Positions 8,742 to 16,531 of a stretch of 64,000 bases of DNA are shown in pieces (the stretch's first letter is position 1; the number at the start of each line of letters is the position of its first letter). The stretch is from positions 124,001 through 188,000 of the forward strand of contig NZ_SOZH01000003.1 of the NCBI RefSeq assembly GCF_004519295.1, in the 5' to 3' direction. The translations under genes were made by a program, and so were the position numbers. The notes below the pieces were generated by a model. That model worked only from the letters and a program-made list of their open reading frames with translations, searched no databases and was not told the origin of the DNA. Source of the DNA: Cellulosimicrobium funkei. GTDB taxonomy: Bacteria; Actinomycetota; Actinomycetes; Actinomycetales; Cellulomonadaceae.

Positions 8742-8999
8742 ATGGCCACAGGAGAGACCGGGTTCGACGACGTCACGTTCGACCTCATCTCGGTGCAGTA
8801 CCACTCGCTCAAGGCCGGGCACGACTACGGCCAGTACGTGCGCGACGCCCGGAACGCGGGCAAGGAGGAGATCGCCGCGTTCTTCGAGAAGGTGATGGCG
8901 GAGGACTCCGAGCGGGCCCAGCAGTGCCACCGCTTCCTCGCCGACCTGACCCAGGACGGCACGTCCGCGACGTCCCCGCAGGGCTCCCAGCAGGGCTGA
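8742..8999 (+). CDS. small conserved helical protein (85 aa)
   Basis: 85 residues, preceded by AGGAGG (8728-8733) with 8-nt spacing to ATG 8742. Predicted to be two or three helices: FDLISVQYHSLKAGHDYGQYVRDA, then KEEIAAFFEKVMAEDSERAQQCHRFLADL. The Tyr/His/Asp/Glu pattern recalls half of a ferritin-like bundle, but I cannot assign metal ligands. The charged SPQGSQQG tail looks disordered. It lies 116 bp upstream of the diiron protein gene in the same direction. Function unknown. Confidence 0.75.
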   Translation: MATGETGFDDVTFDLISVQYHSLKAGHDYGQYVRDARNAGKEEIAAFFEKVMAEDSERAQQCHRFLADLTQDGTSATSPQGSQQG

Positions 9000-9115
9000 T
9001 GCACCGCCGGCCGCCCGCTCGGGAGCCGGTTCGGCTCGCGAGTCGGGCGGTCCGTGGGGAGCATGGCGGTGGCGTCGAGCAGGGGCGCCGTCCGCGCGAG
9101 CGTCAGGAACACGTG

Positions 9116-10315
9116 ATGACCTCCACCGCCCTCCCCGCCCACGTCCCCACCGCCGGGTCGGCGACCACCACCGGCCCGGCGGACGAGCCCGCGCCCGGAG
9201 CCTCGCCGGCACCGGGGTCGGGCCGCCTGCCGCGGCCCCGTCCGCGGGGCCCGTTGAGCGCCGCGCTCCTCGCCGCGCTCGTCGAGCCCCCGGGTGCGGC
9301 CGACCTGCGGCCGGTCGAGGACGCCGTCGGGCCGGCGCTCGACGCCGCGGCCGGGACGATCCTGCGCGACGAGGACGTGCAGCTCACCCTCACCCTCCTC
9401 TACGAGCTCCACTACCGCGGGGTCGAGGGCGTCGACGACGACTGGGAGTGGGACCCGGCGCTGCTCGCGGTGCGGGCTCGTCTCGAGGCCCCGTTCGAGG
9501 CCGCGGTGCGCGGGCGCGCCGGCCGGCCGGCGTGCGACGCGACCGACGCGGCGGGCGTCGCGCGACGGCTGTTCGAGCTCGCGGCGGCCGACGACGGCCC
9601 GAGCCTGTCGCGGTACGTCGCCAAGCGCGCCGACGCGGGGCAGGCGCGCGAGCTCCTCGCGCTGAAGTCCCTCTACCAGCTCAAGGAGGCCGACCCGCAC
9701 ACGTGGGCGGTCCCGCGGCTCGCGGGCGTGCCAAAGGCGGCGCTCGTGGAGATCCAGGCGGACGAGTACGGCGGCGGTCGGCCCGGCCGCATGCACGCCG
9801 AGCTGTTCGCGCAGGCGATGCGCGGCGTCGGGCTCGACGACACGTACGGACGCTACGTCGACGCCGTGCCCGCGGTCGTGCTCGCGGCCCTGAACACGAT
9901 GTCGCTCTTCGGCCTGCACCGGCGCCTGCGGGGCGCGATCGTCGGCCACCTCGCCGCGTTCGAGATGACGTCGTCGGTGCCGAGCCGCCTGTACGGCAAC
10001 GGCTTCCGCCGCCTCGGGCACGACGCGGACACCACCTGGTACTTCGACGAGCACGTCGAGGCGGACGCGGTGCACGAGCAGATCGCGGCGCGCGACCTCG
10101 CGGGGCGCCTCGTCGAGCAGGAGCCCGCGCTGCGCGACGACGTCCTGCTCGGCGCGGCCGCGTGCCTGGCCGTGGAGGGCGACGTGGCTGCCCACGCGCT
10201 CGAGCGCTGGCAGCAGGGCGCGTCGGCGCTGCGCGTGCCGCTCGCCCCCGCCGTCGAGCCGCAGCAGGGCACCGGCCCCGCCGCGGCGCAGGAGGGCGAC
10301 GCGCCGCGTGGCTGA
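9116..10315 (+). CDS. heme-oxygenase-like iron-containing redox protein
   Basis: 399 residues, start ATG 9116 (GTG 9113 is in frame directly before). After a disordered Pro/Ala/Thr N-terminus of about 55 residues it has the helical fold of the iron-containing redox enzyme family (Haem_oxygenas_2; heme-oxygenase-like diiron oxidases). Likely ligands are Glu212 in ALVEIQADEYGG, His227 in RMHAELF, and the EHVEADAVHE stretch. Such enzymes use O2 to oxidise or fragment small substrates; the substrate here is unknown. Its 3' end overlaps the glycosyltransferase by 8 bp, and a CDGSH [2Fe-2S] protein follows, a possible electron donor (inference). Confidence 0.82.
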   Translation: MTSTALPAHVPTAGSATTTGPADEPAPGASPAPGSGRLPRPRPRGPLSAALLAALVEPPGAADLRPVEDAVGPALDAAAGTILRDEDVQLTLTLLYELHYRGVEGVDDDWEWDPALLAVRARLEAPFEAAVRGRAGRPACDATDAAGVARRLFELAAADDGPSLSRYVAKRADAGQARELLALKSLYQLKEADPHTWAVPRLAGVPKAALVEIQADEYGGGRPGRMHAELFAQAMRGVGLDDTYGRYVDAVPAVVLAALNTMSLFGLHRRLRGAIVGHLAAFEMTSSVPSRLYGNGFRRLGHDADTTWYFDEHVEADAVHEQIAARDLAGRLVEQEPALRDDVLLGAAACLAVEGDVAAHALERWQQGASALRVPLAPAVEPQQGTGPAAAQEGDAPRG

Positions 10316-11312
10316 CGTGACCTACGTGCTGCCGCTGCGCCGCGAGCAGCCCGACGAGCCGGCGACGGCCGAGCTGTCCGCGTACCTGCACGACCTCGCG
10401 CGCCACGTCGAGGTCGTCGTGGCGGACGGGTCGCCCGGTCCCGTCCGCGACCGCCACGCCGCCGCGTGGGGCGGCGCGGCGCGCACCGTCGCCGTCGGCC
10501 CGCCGCCCCCGGGCTGCAACGGGAAGGTGGTCGGCGTCCTCGCCGCCCTGGCCGCGACGACCGCGCCGCGCGTCGTCGTGGCGGACGACGACGTGCGCTG
10601 GGACGCCGCGACGCTCGACCGGGCGCTCGCGGCGCTCGACGACGCCGACGCCGTCGTGCCGCAGAACGTGTTCGACCCGCTGCCGTGGCACGCGCGCTGG
10701 GACACCGCGCGCTCGCTCGTGAACCGCGCGCTCGGTCACGACTGGGCGGGCACGGTGGTGCTGCGACGCGACGCGCTCGGCCCCGACGGGTACGACGCCC
10801 GCGTGCTGTTCGAGAACCTCGAGCTGGAGCGCACCGTGCGCGCCCGCGGCGGGACGGTCGTGCACCGTCCCGACCTCCTCGTGGCCCGGCGCCCGCCGCC
10901 GACGCGGAAGTTCGTCGAGCAGCGCGTGCGCCAGGCGTACGACTCGTTCGCGCACCCCGTGCGGCTCGCCGCGGAGCTCGCGCTCGCCCCGCTCCTCGGC
11001 GCGTGCGTCGCCGGTGTGGTGCGGCGCCGCGGGCCGGCGCGCGCCGCGTGGCTGGGGACCCTGGTGGGGCTGCTCGCGGGCGCCGTCGCGCTCGCCGAGG
11101 CGGGGCGACGGCGCGCCGGGGGCACCGCGGCGTGGCCCGCGTCGTCGGCGCTCTGGGCCCCCGCGTGGCTGGTCGAGCGGGCCGTGTGCGTGTGGGTCGC
11201 GGTCGCCTGGCGCGTCCGCGGCGGCGTGCCGTACGCCGGCACGCGGATCCGCCGGGCCGCGCACCCGACGGCCGCGCTGCGCGGCGCGTCGACGCGGGCG
11301 GTGGCCGCGTGA
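10308..11312 (+). CDS. family-2-like glycosyltransferase, membrane-associated
   Basis: 334 residues, GTG start overlapping the preceding gene, with GGAGGG upstream. The N-terminal domain has GT-A features: PPPPGCNGKVVGVLAAL, then VVVADDDVRW carrying the Asp cluster for nucleotide-sugar/metal binding, VPQNVFDPLPW, an acceptor-side FENLELERTVRARGG, and a QRVRQAYDSF motif. The C-terminal third carries two or three hydrophobic helices (LALAPLLGACVAGVV, WLGTLVGLLAGAVALAEA, ALWAPAWLVERAVCVWVAV), as in membrane-bound GT2 enzymes that act on lipid-linked acceptors. Donor and acceptor are unknown. It is translationally coupled to both neighbours. Confidence 0.85.
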   Translation: MADVTYVLPLRREQPDEPATAELSAYLHDLARHVEVVVADGSPGPVRDRHAAAWGGAARTVAVGPPPPGCNGKVVGVLAALAATTAPRVVVADDDVRWDAATLDRALAALDDADAVVPQNVFDPLPWHARWDTARSLVNRALGHDWAGTVVLRRDALGPDGYDARVLFENLELERTVRARGGTVVHRPDLLVARRPPPTRKFVEQRVRQAYDSFAHPVRLAAELALAPLLGACVAGVVRRRGPARAAWLGTLVGLLAGAVALAEAGRRRAGGTAAWPASSALWAPAWLVERAVCVWVAVAWRVRGGVPYAGTRIRRAAHPTAALRGASTRAVAA

Positions 11313-11602
11313 CGGGCGCCGGGCGCGCGTCGCGCGAGGAGTCCCGGGCGGGGTCGCGGGCGGAGGAGGTCACCGTCACGGCGTGCCCGGACGGGCCGCT
11401 CCTCGTCCGTGGACCCGCGCGGCTCGTCGACCAGCAGGGCCGCGAGATCGAGCGGCACCGCGCGACCGTCGCCCTGTGCCGCTGCGGCGGCACGGCCATC
11501 CCGCCGTGGTGCGACGGGACGCACAAGGTGAACGGCTACCGCAGCGGCGAGCCCGACGACGGGGCGCGCGGGACCGCCAGCGACGGCGGGACGGGCGCGT
11601 AG
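11309..11602 (+). CDS. CDGSH-type iron-sulfur protein
   Basis: 97 residues. Contains a complete CDGSH cluster-binding motif, CRCGGTAIPPWCDGTHK: Cys57, Cys59, Cys68 and His72, which bind a redox-active [2Fe-2S] cluster with one His ligand. The N-terminal half (EVTVTACPDGPLLVRGPARLVDQQG) is the beta strand region usual for bacterial single-CDGSH proteins. The GTG start overlaps the glycosyltransferase stop (GTGA). The last 67 bp overlap tail-to-tail with the SDR gene on the other strand. Probable electron-transfer partner for the diiron protein two genes upstream (inference). Confidence 0.92.
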   Translation: MTGAGRASREESRAGSRAEEVTVTACPDGPLLVRGPARLVDQQGREIERHRATVALCRCGGTAIPPWCDGTHKVNGYRSGEPDDGARGTASDGGTGA

Positions 11603-12378
11603 AACCAGCCGTGGAACGCGGCCCGCGCCGGCTGGGGCAGGACGCGGGCGACCGCCAGCATGGCCTTGCCCTGGACGCCGTGGACCACCTCGGGCCGGCC
11701 GTGGACGAGCGCGTCCACGGCCTGCCGCGCCACCGCGGCGGCGCTGGGCTTCGGCAGGCGCCCCACGTGCGTGCGCTCCATCCCGGCCTCCCGGAAGAAC
11801 GGCGTCCGGGTGGGCCCGGGCAGGAGCGCGGTGACCGTCACGCCCGTGCCGGCGAGCTCGCCGCGCAACGACCACGCGAACGACCGCAGGAACGCCTTCG
11901 ACGCCGCGTAGGTCGCGAAGTGCGGCGCCGGCATCTCGCCGGCGACGGACGCCGTGACGAGCAGCCGCCCGTGCCCCTCGGCGAGGAGGTCGGGCAGCAG
12001 CAGGTGCGTCAGGTGCGCGACCGAGCGCACGTTGAGGTCCACGAGCCGCAGCTGCGCCTCGAGCGGGGTGCGCGCGTACGCGCCGTGCACCCCGACGCCC
12101 GCGTTGAGGACGACGGTCGAGACGCCGAGCTCGCGCGCCCGCCGGGCGGTGGCCTCGACGCCGCGCGGCGTCGTGAGGTCGACCGTGAGGCCCTCGTGCG
12201 TCCCGCCGTGCGCGGCCAGATCGCCCACGGTCGCGTCGACGTCGCGGTCGGCGACGACCAGGACGTCGTGCCCCCGCCGGGCGAGCTCGTGCGCGAGCGC
12301 GCGGCCGATGCCGCTCGTCGCGCCCGTCACGAGCGCGTTCGCGCGGTCCCGCACGACCGCCGGGGGACGCGGCGTCAC
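11536..12378 (-). CDS. short-chain dehydrogenase/reductase
   Basis: 280-residue classical SDR. NAD(P)-binding TGATSGIGRA, NAG within VLNAGVG, catalytic Ser in LLVTASVAGE and YAASK (Tyr-x3-Lys) are all present; PGPTRTPFF is the usual post-catalytic loop. An unspecified carbonyl/hydroxyl substrate is oxidised or reduced in the cytosol. The GTG start overlaps the DUF2231 stop by 4 bp (GTGA). The C-terminus runs through the end of the convergent CDGSH gene, ending at TAG 11536. Confidence 0.9.
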   Translation of the reverse strand: MTPRPPAVVRDRANALVTGATSGIGRALAHELARRGHDVLVVADRDVDATVGDLAAHGGTHEGLTVDLTTPRGVEATARRARELGVSTVVLNAGVGVHGAYARTPLEAQLRLVDLNVRSVAHLTHLLLPDLLAEGHGRLLVTASVAGEMPAPHFATYAASKAFLRSFAWSLRGELAGTGVTVTALLPGPTRTPFFREAGMERTHVGRLPKPSAAAVARQAVDALVHGRPEVVHGVQGKAMLAVARVLPQPARAAFHGWFYAPVPPSLAVPRAPSSGSPLR

Positions 12379-12974
12379 GGGAGGTCCGGGACGTCGTCGT
12401 CGCCGAGCGCGACCTCGGCGGGCGGCTCGCGCAGCGCCTGGGCCAGGTGGCCGCCGAGGAACGCGCTCGCCCCGGCGAGCCCGTAGGCGGCGAGCGACAC
12501 GGCGACGCCCGACCGGCGCCGGCCGCCGCGGCGCAGCAGCCACGACGCGCCGTAGAGCAGCGCGACGCCGGAGTTGAGCGCGGCATGGACCGCGCCGACA
12601 CGGCGCGCGCGGCGGTCGACGTCGAGGTAGTCGGCGAGGCCCGTGAGCGCGGTCGGCGCGACCGCGAGCACGCCGAGCCCGACGAGGCGCTGCGCCGCGG
12701 GCGCGCTGCGCTCGCCCCCGACGAGGTCGAGCACGGCGGCGCTCGTCCACAGACCGACGGGCACGTCGGTGAGGGTCGCGTGCAGGGCGTGGCCGAGCGA
12801 GCGGCCGTGCAGCTCCTCGCGCAGCCGTCCGTGCGAGGGGACGAGGGCGAGCGCGACGCCGCGCACGGTGCCGGAGAGCCCGTCGAGCGCGGGGGAGTCC
12901 TCGAGCCGCCGGGCGAGGCGCAGGAGGACGGGGGAGTCGTCGTCGCGGGCGGCGGTGCCGGGGGCGTCGGGCAT
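12375..12974 (-). CDS. DUF2231 family membrane protein
   Basis: 199 residues, ATG with GAGGAG upstream. The DUF2231 signature LGHALHATLTDVPVGLWTSAAVLD is clear. About four membrane helices follow (LVGLGVLAVAPTALTGLADYL, VHAALNSGVALLYGASWLL, GVAVSLAAYGLAGASAFLGGHL). The conserved His residues (GHALHATL) are typical of the family and may bind heme or metal, but this is unproven. First gene of a two-gene operon with the SDR. A TACGGT -10 element (minus strand, 13027-13022) lies about 50 bp upstream. Confidence 0.85.
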   Translation of the reverse strand: MPDAPGTAARDDDSPVLLRLARRLEDSPALDGLSGTVRGVALALVPSHGRLREELHGRSLGHALHATLTDVPVGLWTSAAVLDLVGGERSAPAAQRLVGLGVLAVAPTALTGLADYLDVDRRARRVGAVHAALNSGVALLYGASWLLRRGGRRRSGVAVSLAAYGLAGASAFLGGHLAQALREPPAEVALGDDDVPDLP

Positions 12975-13359
12975 GGTGGCTCCTCAGGTCTCGTCGAGCT
13001 CCCGTTCTCGAAGCTGCGTCGACCGTAGGCACGTTCGCGCGCGCTCGCGCGCGTGGGCCCGGACGCACGTCGCCCTCGTCCCGGCGGGCCCGGACGAGGG
13101 CGGTTCGCCGCGGGGCAGGCGTGCGGCGGTCTTCTTCACCGGCTGCCCCGCGACGGGCACCACGCTAGGGGCTCGGCTCCCTCGGCGGCCTTCCCCGCCG
13201 GGGGTGAAATCCGGCGTGTCGTGGTCCGGCCGCCCCAGATGCGACCGGCGGCGGACGGCCACAGGGTGGGAGGACGCTCGACGCGTCGAGAACGGGGCGC
13301 GTGCCGTGGTCCTCCCGTGCACGCTCGTGCCCGGGAGGCGACCTCCCGAGGGAGAGACC
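12975..13359 (+). other. divergent intergenic region (DUF2231 / catalase)
   Basis: 385 bp. Contents: a minus-strand -10 (TACGGT, 13027-13022) for DUF2231; a CG-alternating palindromic patch around 13033-13050; a second minus-strand TAGCGT (13167-13162) with no convincing gene after it; and, just before catalase, a 7-bp hairpin (13332-13338 with 13342-13348) whose right arm can alternatively pair with the ribosome binding site GGGAG at 13350-13354. I see no clear plus-strand promoter. Confidence 0.45.
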
Positions 13360-14241
13360 ATGTTCTTCCACCGTCAAGGGCTCCAGCACCAGGCCACGCC
13401 GGACCGCCCGGACGCCGTCTACGCCCGCAAGCTCCAGGAGGTGCTGGGCGGGCAGTACGGCGAGATCACCGTGGCCATGCAGTACGGCTTCCAGTCCTGG
13501 AACGCCCACATCCCCGGCAAGTACCGCGACCTGCTCTACGGCATCGGTGCCGAGGAGTTCGGGCACGTCGAGATGCTCGCGACGATGATCGCGCAGCTCC
13601 TCGAGAAGGCGCCCGTCGGCGCCGTCGAGGGAGCGGTCCAGAACGACCCGACCGTGGCGGCGATCATCGGCGGCACGGACCCGCAGCACGCGATCGTCGC
13701 GGGGGCCGGCGCACGGCCCGTCGACTCGAACGGCAACCCCTGGTCGGCCGGGTACGTGACCGCAAGCGGGAACCTGCTCGCCGACTTCACGGCCAATGCC
13801 AACGCCGAGATGCAGGGCCGCGTGCAGGTGGCGCGGCTCTACCACATGACCGACGACGCCGGGGTGAAGGACCTCCTGGCGTTCCTGCTCGCGCGCGACA
13901 CGATGCACCAGAACCAGTGGCTCGCGGCGGCGCAGGAGCTGTGCGACGAGGGCGTCGAGGAGCTCCCGGTGCCCAGCACGTTCCCGCTGTCGAAGGAGGA
14001 CCGCGACGTGTCCTACCAGTACATCAACTTCTCCGACGGCGAGCACGCGTCCGAGGGGCGCTGGGCGAGCGGCCCGACCCCCGACGGCAAGGGCGAGTTC
14101 ACCTACGTCGCCGAGCCGCCCGCGGGCGTCCCGATGCCGCCGCCCACGACGCCGGACGAGCGCTTCCACGGCACGACCGGGAAGCCCTCGACGCTCGAGA
14201 AGGCGAAGGGCGCCGTCAAGGACGCCCTGCACAAGGACTGA
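13360..14241 (+). CDS. manganese catalase
   Basis: 293 residues. Disproportionates H2O2 to water and O2 at a dimanganese centre in the cytosol. Ligands are at the expected places: Glu35 (QYGEITVAMQY), Glu66 and His69 (GAEEFGHVEML), a Glu in NAEMQGRVQVARLYHM and a His in ARDTMHQNQW. Length and the C-terminal SDGEHASEGRWASGPTPDG segment match the Mn-catalase family. ATG 13360 has GAGGGAGAG upstream. The P450 gene starts 11 bp after its stop, so the two are likely co-expressed. Confidence 0.95.
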   Translation: MFFHRQGLQHQATPDRPDAVYARKLQEVLGGQYGEITVAMQYGFQSWNAHIPGKYRDLLYGIGAEEFGHVEMLATMIAQLLEKAPVGAVEGAVQNDPTVAAIIGGTDPQHAIVAGAGARPVDSNGNPWSAGYVTASGNLLADFTANANAEMQGRVQVARLYHMTDDAGVKDLLAFLLARDTMHQNQWLAAAQELCDEGVEELPVPSTFPLSKEDRDVSYQYINFSDGEHASEGRWASGPTPDGKGEFTYVAEPPAGVPMPPPTTPDERFHGTTGKPSTLEKAKGAVKDALHKD

Positions 14242-14252
14242 GGGGAGACCGC

Positions 14253-15608
14253 GTGACCGACACCCCGGTCGACCTGACGGCGAGCGAGACCGGGCGCGTC
14301 CTGCGGGACGTGCTCGGTCCGCTCGTCGCCCAGGGCGCGATCGTGCGGCGTCCCCGCGCGACCGCCTGGGCGGAGCGACGCCAGGTCGACCGCACGTCGC
14401 GCCGGGTGCTCGAGCGGCTGCGCGCCCGGTACGACGGCGCGCCGCTCGTCGTGCGCCTCGGGGGCCGGCGGCTCGTGCTCGCCACGCGGCCCGAGCACGT
14501 CGAGCGCGTCCTCGCGGGCTCCCCCGATCCCTTCACGCCGGCGTCCTGGGAGAAGCGGGGCGCGCTCGCCCACTTCCAGCCGGACGGCGTGCTGATCTCG
14601 CCGCTCCCGGAGCGGCTGGTGCGCCGCCCGTACAACGAGGCGGTGCTCGACATGTCCGAGCCAGTGCACCGCGACGGGGACGCGTTCGTCGCCGCGGTCG
14701 AGCACGAGACCCGCGCGCTCGTCGCGATCGTCGAGGCGTCGGGCCGGCTGGACTGGGACACGTTCGCCGCGTCGTGGTGGCGCACCGTGCGGACGGTCGT
14801 CCTCGGCCGGGCGGCGCGCGACGACGAGCGCCTCGTCGCGATCCTCGACGCGCTGCGGCGCGACGGGAACTGGTCGTGGTTCCGACCGCGCCGGCCCTGG
14901 CTCCGCGCCGCCCTGGAACGACGGATCGCCGAGCACGTCGCGGTCGCCGAGCCGGGGACCCTCGCGGCGCGCGGCCGCGACACCGGCGGGGCGGACGCCG
15001 TGCGCCGGCAGATCCCGCACTGGCTCTTCGCGTTCGACGCGGCGGGCGCCGCGACGTTCCGCGCGCTCGCGGTCGCCGCGGCGCGGCCCACCGTGCGCGA
15101 CCGGCTGCTCGCGGAGCCGACGACCGCCGGGGAGGGTCCGGCCGTCCTCCCGTACGCCCGCGGGTGCGTGCTCGAGTCCGTCCGGCTGTGGCCGACGACG
15201 CTCGCGATCCTGCGCGACGCGACGGCTCCCGTGCGCTGGGGCGCGCGCACCTTCCCGGCGGGCACCGGGTTCGTCGTGCTCAGCGCGTTCTTCCACCGGG
15301 ACGCGGACCGCCTGTCGTTCGCCGACGCGTTCACGCCCGAGGCGTGGCTCGACGGCCGGGCCGACGCCGACTGGGGCCTCGTCCCGTTCAGCGGCGGTCC
15401 CGTGTCGTGCCCCGGCCGCAACGTCGTGCTGCTCCTGGCGTCGCACACGCTCGCGCGCGTCGCGCGCCTCGACCTGGCCGTCGCGCGCGGCCGCTACCTC
15501 GCCCGGGACCCGCTCCCGCCGACGATGGACCACCTCGGCCTGCGGTTCGGGCTGCGCGGCGAGACGGCCCGCCGGGAGGGCGAGCTCGCCCCGAGCGCGC
15601 CCGCCTAG
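14253..15608 (+). CDS. cytochrome P450 lacking the I-helix acid
   Basis: 451 residues. The heme-thiolate loop FSGGPVSCPGRN has Cys386, and the K-helix ExxR is ESVR near residue 308. The I-helix motif (A/G)Gx(D/E)T reads AGAAT (264-268): Thr is kept but the acidic proton-relay residue is Ala267. Canonical P450 monooxygenases need that acid for O2 activation, so a peroxide-driven or atypical reaction is possible (inference). No ferredoxin or reductase gene is adjacent; instead manganese catalase lies directly upstream. GTG start with GGGGAGA upstream. Followed by a strong terminator. Confidence 0.9.
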   Translation: MTDTPVDLTASETGRVLRDVLGPLVAQGAIVRRPRATAWAERRQVDRTSRRVLERLRARYDGAPLVVRLGGRRLVLATRPEHVERVLAGSPDPFTPASWEKRGALAHFQPDGVLISPLPERLVRRPYNEAVLDMSEPVHRDGDAFVAAVEHETRALVAIVEASGRLDWDTFAASWWRTVRTVVLGRAARDDERLVAILDALRRDGNWSWFRPRRPWLRAALERRIAEHVAVAEPGTLAARGRDTGGADAVRRQIPHWLFAFDAAGAATFRALAVAAARPTVRDRLLAEPTTAGEGPAVLPYARGCVLESVRLWPTTLAILRDATAPVRWGARTFPAGTGFVVLSAFFHRDADRLSFADAFTPEAWLDGRADADWGLVPFSGGPVSCPGRNVVLLLASHTLARVARLDLAVARGRYLARDPLPPTMDHLGLRFGLRGETARREGELAPSAPA

Positions 15609-15631
15609 ACACCGCCTAGACACTGCCCAGA

Positions 15632-15674
15632 CAGCACGAGGGCCCGGGTGCGCCGCACCCGGGCCCTCGTGCTG
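15632..15674. terminator. bidirectional terminator
   Basis: Perfect 21-bp inverted repeat (15632-15652 with 15654-15674) with essentially no spacer, between the convergent P450 gene and the small acidic-protein gene. It can serve both strands. Confidence 0.8.
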
Positions 15675-15681
15675 CCGCGCG

Positions 15682-15861
15682 TCAGGCGTCGCCCGACGCC
15701 TCCCCACCCGTGCGCGGGTTGACGTTCCCCGGCTCGGCGTCCGGGTCCGCGTCCTCCGACCCCGACCCGCTCGCCTGGCGCCCCTCGCGGGGGTTGAGCG
15801 ACCGCGGGTCGGCGTCCGGGTCCTCGGCGGGGTCGTAGCCGCGCTCGTCGTTCTCGCTCAT
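15682..15861 (-). CDS. small acidic disordered protein (59 aa) with internal duplication
   Basis: 59 residues starting at ATG 15861, preceded by GAGGAGG. Very rich in Asp, Glu, Gly, Ser and Pro with no hydrophobic core, so probably disordered. A unit of about 20 residues occurs twice: DADPRSLNPREGRQASG and DAEPGNVNPRTGGEASG. The NPR-x-G-x2-ASG core suggests a peptide-binding motif or a phosphorylation target, but no function is known. It stands alone, facing the DUF6098 gene across 223 bp. Confidence 0.7.
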   Translation of the reverse strand: MSENDERGYDPAEDPDADPRSLNPREGRQASGSGSEDADPDAEPGNVNPRTGGEASGDA

Positions 15862-16084
15862 GTCGGCCTCCTCGGTCGGGCTCTCGTGCGGGTCTCGCGC
15901 CCCGGACGGGCGGCGCGTCCTGTCACCGTCGCACGACCTCCCGGCGCTCGCAGGGCTGGGGATGCCTGGCCGTCGACCCGCTCGTAGCCTGGGGACGGCG
16001 GGCGTGACCGGCAGGTCCCGTCCGTCACGGAGAGTCGAGAAGGGGCCCCGCCGGCACGCAGCGACGCCAGCCCAGGAGGTCCCG

Positions 16085-16519
16085 ATGCCCGACGCGCCCA
16101 GCATGCTCGACACGCTGCCCCGCCTGCGGAGCCTCGCGGAGGTCGCCGGGCTCGTGGAGGTGGTGCGCCCCCTCTACGTGCGGTTCAGCGGCGGTCCGGA
16201 GCAGGACGCCGAGAGCGTGAGCCGCGACCACGAGAGCGGGTGCCTGCTGCCCGGTCTCAGCGTCAACCCGCTGACGCCCGAACCGTGGTGGGACCGCCCG
16301 GTGGAGCACTGGGTGGCGCGCCAGCTCTGCCAGTACGCGCACCTCATGACGCCGGAGCGCTTCCCGTGGCTCCTCACGGGCGAGGTCGCCGGGCGCGGCC
16401 CGGACAGCGAGCCGCTCCTCGTGGACGTCGTGCCGGCCGCGTCGCTCGACCCGCGGGTCGTCGAGGAGGCGGGCCGGCTCTACCGGAAGGCGTTCGACGC
16501 GGGCGACGACGGCACGTGA
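16085..16519 (+). CDS. DUF6098 family protein
   Basis: 144 residues, start ATG 16085 with AGGAGG before it. Diagnostic segments for the family are LYVRFSGGPEQD, ESGCLLPGLSVNPLTPEPWWDRPVEHWVARQLCQY and WLLTGEVAGRGPDSEPLL. Soluble, no signal peptide. Widely found in actinobacteria with no assigned role. Convergent with the CtaG-like gene, only 12 bp apart, with no hairpin between them. Confidence 0.82.
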   Translation: MPDAPSMLDTLPRLRSLAEVAGLVEVVRPLYVRFSGGPEQDAESVSRDHESGCLLPGLSVNPLTPEPWWDRPVEHWVARQLCQYAHLMTPERFPWLLTGEVAGRGPDSEPLLVDVVPAASLDPRVVEEAGRLYRKAFDAGDDGT

Positions 16520-16531
16520 GGAGCGGAGCCG

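Noticed and set aside
12984-13361. Minus-strand frame upstream of DUF2231 with a TAGCGT element in it
   Set aside because: The predicted peptide is low-complexity and Arg/Pro-rich, there is no ribosome binding site, and a better -10 for DUF2231 lies downstream; kept only as part of the intergenic description.
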